Part shown: positions 43,055-54,512 of the stretch, piece after piece
How positions within the stretch are numbered: position 1 is the stretch's first letter
How the letters are laid out: every line of letters starts with the position of its first letter
Source: Blepharisma stoltei
Lineage: Eukaryota > Ciliophora > Heterotrichea > Heterotrichida > Blepharismidae
Length of the DNA: 64,000 nt
Assembly: GCA_914767885.1 (NCBI GenBank)
Contig: CAJZBQ010000033.1
Span: forward strand, 620,001 to 684,000
Direction of reading: 5' to 3'
Translations under genes and position numbers: made by a program
Notes under the pieces: model-generated
The model's input: the letters and a program-made list of their open reading frames with translations, nothing else
What the model was told of the DNA's origin: nothing
Database searches by the model: none

Positions 43055-43416
43055 ATTATTTATGATTAAAGTTTAAGGATTAGATAGAATCTCCACTAAT
43101 ATGGGGGCTATAAGAATGAACTTGGAAATTTAAATTTCCAGGATAATTCCTAGTCTAGGTCGAGAAAAGTATGGAAAGGAAAACATCAAAATTTATATTA
43201 ATGCATAAAAATAATTTATACCTTTTTCAATGCATAAAATATTCCTAGCAATTAGCCTGCACTCGTTTACTATATAAAAATAGGATAAGAGTTACCAGTA
43301 GCAATCCTTCTATTCATTGCAAAAAGGTATATTATAATTAAATTAATTAAAGACTATGAGTCTATCTATACTAGACTCGTAATAATTTTAGTTGCAATAT
43401 GATTTAAATTCATAAA
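43055..43416. other. divergent spacer
   Basis: AT-rich region between the divergent kelch and LRR genes. It probably holds both promoters; no element ends are seen. Confidence 0.5.
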
Positions 43417-46400
43417 ATGGCTTCTTCTTTTACCTATCATCAATCAGCCTCCAAAAAAGAATTTTCACAAAAAAAGACTCTCAGCCAAGCTTTATCTTCT
43501 ATCCCAAATTTCAATGGAGACTATCTAAATGCAAGCTCTCATCAATTAGACGAAATTACCACAATCCCTCTGAATTACACAAAAATTACGAAAATTAATT
43601 TATCACACAACAATTTACAAACTTTAGACGGAATTAACCAATTCAAAAATCTCACTCATATATGGTCAAGTATAAAAACCTACCCACACCCCAGTAACAA
43701 ACTGCGTAGCCTTGATAATAAGAAATATAAGAGATCTTGCATTATTTTTACTTTTAAATTTATTAAAACACAATTTATAGCATTTTTATACACATATTTA
43801 ATACTTTATTTTATATCCCTACTATATAAAAAAATTATTTGGCGAGCCAATTTCGCTCATATTTTTGTATCAAATTTAAATAGATATATAATGTTTTAAT
43901 TGTAATTAAGCTATTCTAGCACATTATATCTGTTGGAACGCATTAATTTAGTGAAATCGATGTTATATATATTATGCGCCTATTATACATAATTATGCTT
44001 GAATTGATTTATTTGTGTTTATCTATTTAAAGCATAATTCAACTAAATTCATGCTTAAAATGTGATAATTAAGAGCAATCCAGCGAATTTATCTATTAAC
44101 TCTTTTATTTATTAGTCTAAACATTTTTATATAGTAGGGATATGAAACAAAGTATTAAATATATGTGTAAACATGCTCTAAATCGCGTTTTAATAGCATA
44201 AAACGCAAATATTGAAATATCCAGTATCTCTTATATTTCTTATTATCAATACTAGTTAGTTTGGTATTTGGGGTGTGGGTGGGTTTTATGTTTGACAACA
44301 TATAAATGTTTCTCATAATTATATACAAAGCTTTACAGAATTTCTTAAAATAAAAAATCCTGATAACTTACTTGTTTTAAATATTCAAGAAAACCCTATA
44401 TCTCTGCATCCAAATATTTTGCCGCTACTCTTAAGTATTTTTCCACATCTAATTGAGCTAAATAATATAAAAATTCATGATTTTATTAAGCAAGATATAT
44501 TAGACTCAATTTTATTATCGAAAACATTACACAAGATTTATAAGTTTAACGTCCTTTACGGGGTTGCCCCAACCCAGAGCTTCCCGTTGCGGTTTCGTCA
44601 TACCGGACCACAGACTGCTGCCCAATCTGCTTTGCTGCACCAAGGCGCCTCCACATTGTTGCCGACTAATATGGCTTATTATCGAAAACACTTATGAAAT
44701 ACTTATATAGGAATGAAAAATTAATTATGAGTTTAGATATTGACATAAAAAGATTAAAAATCAAATATGAGCTATTTAATGCCTTGAAAAATAAAATTAA
44801 TCCAATTACTGGCCCATATTGGGAAGATATAAACGCAGCACATAATAAAGAGCTAAAAAAACTTGAAGGCTTCCCTAAACTTCCAAAATATAATTACAAC
44901 AAAATTATCAGACCATATATGATTATAAATTATATAGAAACTGCTAGTAAGGCATTACAGAAAAATGATGATAGCAATTCTTTTGACCAGGATGAATTAT
45001 TTAGAATCTATAAATGATTGTTTTGCGAAATCTTGATTTTAATGGAAAATTCAGGAAAAAATGATTTGCAAACTTTTCTTGAAAAGAGTGCAAAAGAAAC
45101 TAATATAAATATAGATGATCAAGAAAGGTTGTTTGAGACTGAACTACTACAATTTTATCAATTAGGAGTTGTCCTAGATAACGCTTATACTAGCAAACTA
45201 AATTTAAATTCTGCTAGAATTGATGTTTATCCTTTTCCTCCAGAAAATTCAATAAATTTTCTAACTTCTTCCCTTTTAATTAGCAAAAAAATCTGCTCCA
45301 ATTTAAATGAAGTTATTTTTAATTAAAATTATAATTTATTTTTCATTAAAACATAAATAATACAAATATTTTTGATATTTTTAAGAAGAACTCAACCAAT
45401 TTCGGGTTTCAAAATAAACAAAATTCTATTTGCATTCCCTCCATATATTGGGTCAAAACTATATACAAAGAAATTAGAATTTCCACCTATAAAATTATCA
45501 ATTGAGAACTTAGATTTTGCCTCAATTTAAAGGGGCGCTTAGTCAAAAATGGAAATTTTATCAAAACTTTTTCCAATTTAAAGGGGAGAGTAAATAATCC
45601 ATCAAGCAGATATTTAAAAGCTCAAAACTTGACAAGATTTCCTATTTTTGGCTGTAACCAAGATTATTTACGTATAATTTTGACTATAATTAAAAATCAA
45701 ATTGATACTATAGAAATTTTATATAACGAAAAAGAGCAACTTTTAAGGTTCGATGCAAGCCAATTAGGACTCCCGGGCTTTAGTGATCCACGGATAGCTG
45801 GCTATTCTTTAAAAAAAGATAGAAGCAATAAAGAAATCACAGAAGAAACCCGATGCTCTCCTATACATTGTTTTGGAACCTCCCCAGAGCCTATATCTTT
45901 AAGGATTCCTGTATCGCCAACTCAAGGAATTAAGAGTGTCGATTTTGATTTAGGATCAGATAAAGCTTTTTTGCATGAAATTGAAGAAGAAATTAGCAGC
46001 TATGAAAGAGAATACTATGGGGAAAGCCGAAAAAGTCCACAAGAATTTACATTTAAAACACAAAAACACCCAAAAGATATCAAAAAACTATTTGAATTTT
46101 ATCAAAATAAAATTAATAGAAAAAAGAGTCAAAAAATGATGAGAAATATATTAAATGCCTGGAAAAGATATAGGAAAATAAATAGAAAAAAGCAAGAAAA
46201 TATTGAAAAAGCAGATTCATTTTATAAGGATTTACAAAAATCTAGATATTTATTGTCTTGGCGAAAAAATTGCAAAATAAATAATCTTCATAAAAGGTCA
46301 CTACTAAATAAAGCTTTTAAAGGTTTGCACGAGGCTTGCATACTCAATCCTAAGTATCATAATTCTCTTGCAGAACGTCACTATACCAAAAAACTCTTAA

Positions 46401-46885
46401 AAAAGCCTTTTATTTCTCTTTTATATCATACTCTAAAAAGAAAGGCTAATATGGAAAGAGCGGGATCATTTTATTCTGGGAAGCTAAAGCTTAATTCATT
46501 TTTCATGCTGAAATCATATGCAAAGAAAAAGCGTAGACAAAGAATAGACTCGTTGGCATCTTCAATTACTGAAAATAAACCTTTAATGGCACATATTATA
46601 AAAGATTGAGAAGAGAGCCATTCAAGCAAGCGAAAAAAAGATAAAGAAAAGGCAAAAGAAGAAATAAATAAGCTTTTGAAACGAATTAATAAAAGTGAAA
46701 AAAGTATTGAAAAGTTATGAAATTTAATGAAAACGACGAACAAAAATTGCAGATGTGGGGGCTTTAAGTGCGAAGTTTGTATAAGTGAAAAAGCTCAAAA
46801 AATATCAGAGGAGTTAGATTATTTGCTCCAAAACATAAAAACTCAGAAAATTCGAGCATTAATGAAATATTGTTTTTGCCATTAA
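43417..46885 (+). CDS. leucine-rich repeat / Sfi1-like coiled-coil protein
   Basis: The N-terminal LRR part is KITKINLSHNNLQTLDGINQFKNLTHINVSHNYIQSFTEFLKIKNPDNLLVLNIQENPI. A helical middle follows, then a C-terminal set of W/F-rich helical units (MRNILNAWKRYRKINRKK; SRYLLSWRKNCKINN; LNKAFKGLHEACILN; FISLLYHTLKRKANM) like Sfi1 centrin-binding repeats, and a Cys-rich end (NCRCGGFKCEVC). Removed inserts: 43661-44302, a SINE-like copy (44512-44690) and 45279-45592. The result is 2,349 nt, 782 residues. A basal-body or cortical fibre role with centrin is inference. UGA encodes Trp near 45015, 46607 and 46718. Confidence 0.75.
43659..44302. mobile_element. IES with about 180-bp terminal inverted repeats
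   Basis: The left arm (about 43663-43850: GTATAAAAACCTACCCACACCCC ... TGATAATAAGAAATATAAGAG) is matched in inverse by about 44110-44300. Excision at TA joins KNLTHI to NVSHNYIQ in frame. The end sequence differs from the long-arm element at 263-1048. Confidence 0.8.
44512..44690. mobile_element. 149-bp SINE-like insertion with 15-bp target duplication
   Basis: TTATTATCGAAAACA at 44512-44526 and 44676-44690. The insert is GC-rich (TACGGGGTTGCCCCAACC ...) and open in the gene's frame, so it is visible only by its duplication and composition. Removal gives ILLSKTLMKYLYRNEKL. Confidence 0.8.
45277..45592. mobile_element. decayed C-rich MITE family 2 IES
   Basis: The right end reads CCAATTTAAAGGGGAGAG-TAA with an upstream second copy (CTCAATTTAAAGGGGCGC), the direct pair of family 2. 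The left end is eroded (TAA flank kept). Excision joins LTSSLL to NNPSSRYLKAQ in frame. Confidence 0.7.
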
Positions 46886-47292
46886 ATTGCCACTAAAAGA
46901 TTTAGATGACTCTTAACTACGCAAATATAGTTTATTTTACTCTCCCTTTATCAATTTGTTGATACAAGTTATTGCCTTTTTCAAATAGTATTTTTTCTTA
47001 TTATTTCACTTATAAATAGAATAATTTATAGGCTATTTTTCGATTTTGCCAGCATTAAACTTAATCAAAGCTATTTTCAGCAAATTTTAATTTTTAAATA
47101 TAAAAATGCTATATTTTAAATGTTTAGTTGAGCCAAAAAATTTAAATTTTACCAGTTGGTTTAGAATAATTATTATAATTAATTTTTTAATAAATTATGA
47201 TGGCTTTTGAAGATAACATGTATTTAACTTTACTGATCGATGCAATTAATTATGAAATAAGGAAAACATATCATATATATCTAATCGTTTAA
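46886..47292. other. convergent spacer
   Basis: AT-rich DNA between two convergent genes. Nothing supported. Confidence 0.5.
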
Positions 47293-48934
47293 TTAAACTT
47301 TATCTAAAGCTTGGCTTAAATCATGAATTAAATCTTCATAATGCTCACATCCTACCGAAAATCTAAATCACTATCTAAATTAGAAACAAAAAATAATTAT
47401 TTTTTAAATATATTATCAAATTTCTTTTTATGAAAACTAATTAAAAATTTATTTTATTCGCAGTATAAGCTATTTACTTATACTATTACTAAGTTGGGCT
47501 AAAGCTAATTAAATCAAAATTTTGTTTCACTTTAAAAGGGGCGCTACTTGACCCAAAATTAGAAATCCACCAATATCGTTCTAATATAAAGGACGGGGAA
47601 GTGAGTATATTATTTGGCAATTGGCATGTCTCTTGATAAGCTTTCGACAACCATGGGTCATTTATAATGCTTTTCACTCCTCCCAAGCTTGCATAAGCAA
47701 CATCAATAATTTTCAAACTATAATAAAAATTCTTCATTTCTTCCTCTCCCCCTTTAATTCTCCAAGTAATAACAGCCCCTGCATTCCTCATCTCTCTTTT
47801 TACATATTCATAATTCGGGTGATCAGGAAGCCCTGGATATCTCACAAAATCAACTTTCGGGTGCGATTTTAAAAATAATGCACATTTCATAGCATTTTTT
47901 GCACTTTTTTTCATACGGAGATGCAAAGTTTTCATTCCTCTGATAGCCAGATAGCAGTCAAATGGATTAGGAGAGTCAGCCATCAAGCTTTGATATTCAC
48001 GGGTTTTTCGATAAATTTCAAGGTCACTCGTGCAGACGATTCCTTGCAGAACGTCACAGTGACCGTTTATGAATTTTGTTGCTGAGTGAACTACGATATC
48101 TGCGCCATGGTTTATTGGTTTGATTACATAAGGGGTCCCTAATGTGTTATCTACAACTAAAATAATATTGTGCTGATGAGCAATTTCTGATATTAATTTA
48201 ATATCAGGGACATTTAATAATGGATTAGAAAAGGTTTCAAGTCATATAACCTTCGTGTTTGGCTTAATAGCATTTCGTACATTTTCTATATTCGAAAAGT
48301 CAATATAGTCAGATGAAACATTGTCCATGGTGTTGGTTAATTTGGAAAAAGGATATCTCGCACCTATGTAAACATCTATGCCCACGATAATGTGCATTCC
48401 TGGGCATGCTAAGTTAAAAACACTGCATATAGCTGCCAAACCGCTTGGAAATGCTATAGCATACTTACACCCACTTATTTAGCATGCAAAAATTAGAAAA
48501 ATCCATATTTTTTTGAAAAATTGTTTAATATAAAAATTTAATATATATTAAATTATAACATATAAATTGATAGTCTAAATTGGATTAATCATTAAATATT
48601 AAAAATTTGAATTTTTATTAATCCGAAAAGAAATTATATAAAGTCACTCCGCTAACTAATAAAAAAATATTGCTTTCTAGTTTTGCAGGGAGTTAGTAGA
48701 TTCACAAGCTGCTATCAGCTCTTCTAAAGATTGGACAGTAGAACACAAAGGTCTTTCTAAGTCACTAAAGCTGTCTGTATGGCTATATTCAAATCCAGTT
48801 GATAAAGAAATTGGCATAGCTAGTGCTCCTGTTGAAGGATATGGAGGCTGCCCAGCATGAATACAAAGAGTTTCAATATTTAAATTCTGATTCTCATGAG
48901 CTTCTCTATCATGGTCCAGACTATTATGATCCAT
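47293..48934 (-). CDS. PLP-dependent trans-sulfuration enzyme (cystathionine gamma-lyase type)
   Basis: 389 residues after two excisions (47366-47609, 48468-48695). N-terminus IETLCIHAGQPPYPSTGALAMPISLSTGFEY; PLP site VHSATKFINGHCDVLQG with the Schiff-base Lys; YIGARYPF and VVDNTLGTPYVIKPINHGADIV are typical of the Cys/Met metabolism family; the C-terminal SLGGVKSIINDPWL and RFSVGCEHYEDLI close the fold. Cystathionine gamma-lyase, gamma-synthase and methionine gamma-lyase share these motifs, so the exact substrate is open. It makes or breaks C-S bonds in Cys/Met metabolism. Confidence 0.85.
47364..47609. mobile_element. IES with decayed C-rich ends in the trans-sulfuration gene
   Basis: Contains a family 2-like motif pair near the right end (CACTTTAAAAGGGGCGC and TAATATAAAGGACGGGGAAGTGAG). 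Excision gives CQLPNN/RFSVGCEHYED in frame. The left edge at 47364 is less certain. Confidence 0.6.
48465..48695. mobile_element. decayed C-rich MITE IES
   Basis: Ends TTA-CACCCACTTATT and TGCAGGGAG-TTA, 228 bp. Excision restores CESTKYAIAFPSGLAAI, the canonical start of the PLP-domain helix. Confidence 0.8.
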
Positions 48935-49091
48935 TATTATTTTATTGAAATTTTCAATGTGATTTAAATTATTTAATTACCTTTTTATTTAATAAAATTC
49001 CACACTTTCTTAACCCATCTTAATTTTAAAGACCTATACAGTTTATATATAATAAAAATTATAAATTCATAGTGCATTTAATAGATTTTAT

Positions 49092-49650
49092 TTACTCCCC
49101 CCCATCCTTGATCGAACGACTCGCCATCGTTCGATCAAGGATGGGGGTTAAAAAAAATTGTTTTTGGAAAAAAATTTTATATATATAAAATGAAAAAGAT
49201 ATATATAGATTTTTTTTTATTTACTTTAAATAAGAGGGTTAAGAGTATTTAATAATTATTTTTACAGCAAAAAATTGAATTAATTTCATAAAAATACCAA
49301 TTTTTAATATTTTGATTTATTAGTTACCCTTTTAAACTGTATAAATTTTAATTTAAATTAATTTTTTTTTTAATTTTTAAAGAATCTCTATTTTATTAGA
49401 CTATTGAGTTTTTAAGCCTAGGTTGATGTATAAATCACTTCGGATGGTTGATTTCGCAGCTTTCTGTCGTCTCAAAGCTCTGAAAACAACTTCATTAGGC
49501 ACATCTTCAAAAGCATTTGATAACTAATATTTTATATATATATAAAAATTGCATGATATGAAAATCGTTCGATCAAGGATGGGGGTTAATTTCCCCAATT
49601 TTTAGGAATTTTTACAGTCAATCGTTCGATCAAGGATGGGGGGGGAGTTA
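49092..49650 (-). mobile_element. C-rich MITE family 3, intact, intergenic
   Basis: TTA-flanked, 556 bp. The left end is a hairpin pair (CCATCCTTGATCGAACGA and its inverse at 49100-49146) followed by GGGGGTTAA; the right end has two direct copies (TCGTTCGATCAAGGATGGGG at about 49564 and 49622) with about 40 bp between. The terminal C/G run is as in families 1 and 2. No gene inside. Confidence 0.88.
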
Positions 49651-49746
49651 GAAAAAGTAATTTTTTATCAGCAAAATTAAAATACGAAAATAGAAGATCT
49701 ATAAAAAATATTTAGCAATATTTTAATTAACCAATGTTTTATTTTG

Positions 49747-51221
49747 TTATACCACTCCAAATTCTTCATTCCATTTAGCATAAAACTCAAGTGTCGCTTT
49801 TGATACCGAAGGCCTTATCACTTTTAATGCTTCTTTGAAATGCTTTAAGCTAATCGGTGGAATTTCTCCTTTACTTAACTTGTCTGGCTTTAGATTTCTT
49901 ACAGGCCCCATTGCAGCTTCTTTGCAAAGCGCAGTCATATCACTTCCTGAGTAAAAATTCGTATGCTTTACAATCGTATCTATATCTTTCGGCGATAGTT
50001 TTTTTGATAAGTTTTCCATAAGTTTGACAACCATCGCTTTTCTAGTTTCATTGTCAGGCAAGTCTATATAAACCCTTTTTGCTAGCCTTCTCCTTACTGC
50101 TTCATCAATTTCTTGTGGCCGATTGGTAGCAGCAATCACAATCACGCGATCATCTGAGTTAGAGGAAACTCCATCCATTTGCACTAAAAATTCCGTTTCA
50201 AGTCTTCGTGATGCTTCATGCTGGCTGTCTGATCGAGAACCTAAAATTGAGTCTACTTCATCTATAAAAATAACTGAAGGCTGAAGGCGCCTAGCTACAC
50301 TGAAAAGGGCTCGAACTAATTTTTCAGCATCTCCAAAATTCTTTGATGTAAGTGTAGCTGAAGAAACACTAACTCCCTCTTTGAGAGAACAAAAATTTTT
50401 TCCATATAAGCTTGTTTTATGAAAAAATATTTTGACCATAAGTAATAATTACCATAAAGGAATATCTAGCTTGCATTTTAAAACATAAAATTTTAAAAAT
50501 AATTAATTTCCGATTTCCAAATCTACTAATAGGATTTTTTTTGAATTTTCGAAATAAAATTTATGTATAAATTTTTTAACCTCCTCTGTGAGCTACAAAA
50601 TGTTTTGTTTTCTAACAGGGGAGTAAGAAATGTGGCTTGGCATTGGGAAGCTACAGCTTTAGCAAGCATGGTTTTACCTGTACCTGGAGGACCAAAAAGC
50701 ATGATGCCTTTAGGAGGTGCTCTTAAGCCTGTAAATATATGCGGAAACTGGGATGGAAGTATAATGGCTTCTCTTAGCATCTCTTTCGCTCTTTCTAGCC
50801 CTGCAATATCGTCCCATTTAACACTGAGCGACCTGTCTACAATTTCTCCTTCAATTGCTCTTTCTAAGTTTGCTAATTCAGGATTTGGGCTAAGATTTTG
50901 ATTAACATGCACTGAATTTCTTACTGGAGAAACTATTTGGCCTCTGTTATTAGTAGTTACGGCTCTTCTAAGTGGGACTTTTTGCTCTTCAAGGGAGTTT
51001 TTTGCTGCTTTGCAATATTCTGCCTTTTCTAGAATCTGAGAAATAAGAATCATTGTTTTGTCCTTTTCAGGCGGTCTCTGTGCTTTTGACATTTGAAATA
51101 AAATATCTAAAGCCTGCTTATAAAGTAGCAAAGCTCTTGAAAAGTTTTGCTCATCTAAATAAAATGTACTGTATAATTGATTTGCGTCTCTTATCAGATC
51201 TGTTATCGGCCTAGTTTCCAT
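49747..51221 (-). CDS. AAA ATPase, spastin/fidgetin/katanin-like
   Basis: 406 residues after removing one MITE (50372-50625). The N-terminal helical segment (about residues 1-75) could be MIT-like. The AAA module has Walker A GPPGTGKT, Walker [10 protein letters not shown], sensor [10 protein letters not shown], and [13 protein letters not shown] with the Arg finger, followed by the C-terminal helix ([16 protein letters not shown]) typical of the meiotic clade. Members sever microtubules or remodel ESCRT-III; the clade member cannot be fixed from motifs. The MITE junction [19 protein letters not shown] lies just after Walker A and is in frame. Confidence 0.88.
50370..50625. mobile_element. 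diverged C-rich MITE family 1 IES
   Basis: Ends TAA-CTCCCTCTTTGAGAGAAC and CAGGGGAG-TAA, 254 bp. A hairpin-like pair is still visible at the right (CTCCTCTGTGAGCTACAAAA). In frame on excision. Confidence 0.8.
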
Positions 51222-51250
51222 AATAAATTTTTATATAGGGTTTTCCCCTA

Positions 51251-51393
51251 TATAGCCCTGTAAGGGCTGTGGATTCTGTCCGGAATCCTTTGGTTGGTGG
51301 AACCAACAAGTGAGTTGGTCCGACCAATGCATTGAGTTGGTTCCACCAACCAAAGGATTATCGGACAGAATCTACTGCCCTTACAGGGCTATA
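51251..51393. mobile_element. foldback element upstream of the AAA ATPase gene
   Basis: The arms start TATAGCCCTGTAAGGGC and end with the perfect inverse. Inside, GGATTCTGTCCGGAATCCTT and GGTTGGTGGAACCAAC form further hairpins matched on the other side. Its ends (TATAGCCC) resemble the 76-bp hairpin IES (TATAGGGC). It lies 30 bp 5' of the ATPase start codon. Confidence 0.75.
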
Positions 51394-51868
51394 AAAAGCA
51401 AAAGGCCTATATTAATTCTTTAGAAATAGGCATATTGGATAAAGCTGTCTAGGATATATAATCTTTTAAAATCGGATGAGTTATTATGAATATTACGAGA
51501 AAATACCAAAATAAACATTTTTAACCAAAATTGAATTTATTTTCTATAAATCTCTTTTATTTTTCCATTAGCCAATTTTCACAATTTGAATTTAAATTTT
51601 GTAACTTTCCATCATTGTTTACTTAAAATATCAGATCAGCCATCATTCAATTTGAATTGTTTTAAGAATAATAAAAGTATTTATTCCTAGCACTATTTAC
51701 GATATATTTATGTTTCTATAATAGTCTTGCTTATAATAAGGCCCGAAGTGTTGGGAAAGACGTATTTTTATTATGGGGTAGATGGAGAATTAATGACAAG
51801 AAAGAGCGCTCTTCCTTTAAGTTGCAAATGGTGCTGAAAAGATTAATAGAGCTGGTGGAGAAAATTAT
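51394..51868. other. spacer without recognised gene
   Basis: AT-rich; no supported gene or element. Confidence 0.5.
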
Positions 51869-52471
51869 TTAGCGATTTTGAGAATTAGATATTGAGCGAT
51901 CTCTTCTAGAGCGAGCTAGAGGTGATGGAGTTCGTCTTCTTCTATGATATGAGTTTCTATATTTACTTGAAGCTGCAAGTGGTCCGTTATAGCTCCCAGG
52001 AGTTGGCTCATGTGGTTTGCTTCTTCTAGCTTTTTCCACTCTAATTACCTTACCTTGCAATTCAGTTTTGTCTAAATTTTTAATAGCTTCTCCTGCATCT
52101 TCAACCTTTTCATACGTAACAAACCCAAACCCTCTTGATTCCTGAGTGAAAGGATCCTTAATGATCCTCATATCTTTGATAGTCCCATACTTGCTGAAGA
52201 TCTCTCTTAATTCGTCTTCTTTGGTTTCTATTGAGAGGTTGTTAATGTAGATGTTATTCCCTGGGTTGGCTTCTGGATGGTCTGGAGGAGGGTTTGAAAT
52301 CCCGCCACGCCTTGAACCATGAGGAGATCTATGGCGATGGTGGCGTTCATAGCTGTCATAGCGGTCTCTACTATGCCGGTGACCATGACGGTCATAGCTT
52401 GGAGATCTCCTGTGCCGGCGGTAACTCCGGGAACTGCTTCTAGAGTAGCTTCTTTTCCTTGGACTTCTCAT
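51869..52471 (-). CDS. Tra2-like SR splicing factor
   Basis: 200 residues, uninterrupted. An Arg/Ser-rich N-terminus (about 1-55), a single RRM (about 70-150) with RNP2 IYINNLS and RNP1 RGFGFVTY, and an RS-rich C-terminus. The RS-RRM-RS order is that of transformer-2. It probably binds pre-mRNA and recruits splicing factors in the nucleus. Such factors must act on 15-nt introns in this organism. GC content is higher than in neighbours, as expected from Arg codons. Confidence 0.85.
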   Translation of the reverse strand: MRSPRKRSYSRSSSRSYRRHRRSPSYDRHGHRHSRDRYDSYERHHRHRSPHGSRRGGISNPPPDHPEANPGNNIYINNLSIETKEDELREIFSKYGTIKDMRIIKDPFTQESRGFGFVTYEKVEDAGEAIKNLDKTELQGKVIRVEKARRSKPHEPTPGSYNGPLAASSKYRNSYHRRRRTPSPLARSRRDRSISNSQNR

Positions 52472-52839
52472 ATTTTTAAGTATTAGTGATGTGTGAAGAT
52501 ATTTAAGTGTGAGTATCAGAATAATGGATAGGAATTAGAAGGGGATAGGAAGGAAATAATGTTGAGCTTGAGTAGAGGAAAGGGGGTTAGAAAATTTTAT
52601 TGAGATGGAAAATTAAAGCTGGAGGTGACATTTATTGATCCATTAATTTATATGAAGGTCGATTAAGAGGTAATATTGGAATATGAAGGATTGGTGGAAT
52701 ATAATAAGCTGTAATTATCAAATTTATTTGCAAAAAATGATATTAATAAAGAGTAAGTATTGAATATATGTTAAAATTAATTTCTATGCAAATGTATTTT
52801 ATTAATTTATAAATTATAATAAAAAATAGTTCATCCTTA
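52472..52839. other. spacer without recognised gene
   Basis: Probable promoter of the SR gene and 3' region of the transporter gene. Nothing further supported. Confidence 0.5.
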
Positions 52840-54304
52840 TTATAAGCTTTTTATTCTTAAATGAACCTTTGAAAAGCTCCTTCTCCTTCCTTTCACTACT
52901 TTTTGTAACAAGTTTCCTCTCTTTTCCCTAGATTTCACAAATGCTTCAGCAACAACTTTAATGATTTCATCATGGTCTTCTTCATCTAAAATTTCTTCTT
53001 TTAATATTGCTTCCATTACATCTTCAAGAGTAATTAGCCCTGCAGGGACCACACCATCCATAACAATAGCCATATGACTTTTCCCCGCTAAAAATAGTCC
53101 TAATAAATCCATCATTGTATCGTTAATTCTTACTTTTATAGGCTGTTTCATTAGATATGGCTCATCTGCAATGGTTTTTTGATTATCTGCGCATAATAAC
53201 TTTTTGGTCAATAAAATCCCTATGATTTCGTGATTATTTTCTGCTTTAAAAATTGGGATTCTTGAATACCCTTGTTTCATAATTCCTTTTATAGCATGAG
53301 CCTCCTTTTGGCTCGGGCTATACCGAAGTTTCCCGATTTCGAAAGTGAAGTTGGATTTACAAGCATTTATTATAAAAACACCAACTCCCCTGATGGCAAA
53401 TCTTGGATATATATAGTGGATTTACCATCTGGGGAGTTGGTTTTACCAACAAATGTTGGTAAATCCAATTCCCCTTCCGACGTCAGGAAACATCGTTATA
53501 GCCGGAGCCAAAAGTAGGCCTGGACTATACAGCTTTCCTAGACAGCATTAAGTCATTGCTCACGCAATAAGCTTTTTCGAGAGGAATCATGTAATCTTTT
53601 ACGATTTTTTTATATAAATCGATAGCACCATGTATCATACGGATTTGACTTGGAGCAAGCCCATGGCCTTCTTTTGCTGGGGATTCAGGCTCAGACTGAT
53701 GCAATGCAATCAGAGTTTTGATGTCTTCATTGTTTAATTTGTGTGCTGAATGATCATTTCCAAAGATTAAATCTAAAAATTTTGATATTGGATACCCAAG
53801 TGGGAATAATAAAATTATCAGTATTTTTATCACTGGCACCATCCTGCATGCTATTTTAATTTGGTCAGGCCCAGTGCAAAAAGCTTGAGGAATAATCTCT
53901 CCAAAAATCACACAAAAAACAATTGATAAAAGCACAGAAATAATTTTGTCAAACATTTCATCTAAAACTAATGGTAAAGCTTCCATTGCAATAGCATTTG
54001 CAAGCAAAAGAGTTACGAGCACTAAATGATGCTGATTAATTAAAGGAATTAATTGCCTCGCTTGTTGTTTTTCGTCTTCTTTTCCAACTTCTAATTTCAG
54101 AAGAAGGTCAATTTCATCAATTCCCATAACACCAACTGTGAGACCGGAGACCAGACCTCCGGTCAGCACACATAAAACTGCCACAAAGCTATTCATGGCG
54201 TATTGTTCTCAAGTCATTTCTTCTAGTAAATCGTCATTGTCTATTGGATTTTGAGTGCTTTCTTTTAGACCATCATAAAGAATAGTTAATAGCGTATAAA
54301 ACAT
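52840..54304 (-). CDS. CNNM/CorC-type metal transporter
   Basis: 408 residues from Met at 54304 (an in-frame Met also exists at 54403). The DUF21 membrane domain covers about residues 35-200 (SGLTVGVMGIDEIDLLLKLEV; LLLANAIAMEALPLVLDEMF; VIFGEIIPQAFCTG), followed by a CBS pair (MIPLEKAYCVSNDLML ... GYSRIPIFKAENNHEIIGILLTKKLL ... MAIVMDGVVPAGLITLEDVMEAILKEEILDE). The family moves or senses Mg2+ and other divalent ions. One foldback IES (53292-53529) sits between DLMLSRKA and VKGIMKQG; removal is in frame. UGA codes Trp in EEMTWEQ. Confidence 0.88.
53290..53529. mobile_element. foldback IES in the transporter gene
   Basis: 238 bp. The ends are matching inverted hairpins (TATAGCATGAGCC..GGCTCGGGCTATA and TATAGCCGGAGCC..GGCCTGGACTATA). 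A central inverted pair (CCAACTCCCC..GGGGAGTTGG) lies between. Excision at TA restores the first CBS domain. Same build as the element at 6194. Confidence 0.85.
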
Positions 54305-54512
54305 TATATTAATTTCCACTTGATAAAATTTTGAATAATTAAATCTGTAAAAAAATAGGTTTTTTGTAATGATCATAGTGAATTGTTTGTCTGGTTGAAT
54401 CAATAATTGTGCATAAAAATAGAGGAAGATTATGTTTTGGTTTTATTAATAATAGTCAAATAATATTTTTTATGAATTTGCACTTGAATCAAGTATCTTT
54501 TCCAAGGTGAGC

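Noticed and set aside
263-49650. A transposase or reverse transcriptase gene inside any insert
   Set aside because: No insert in the window holds a frame with recognisable DDE/DDD, pogo or RT motifs; all look non-autonomous.
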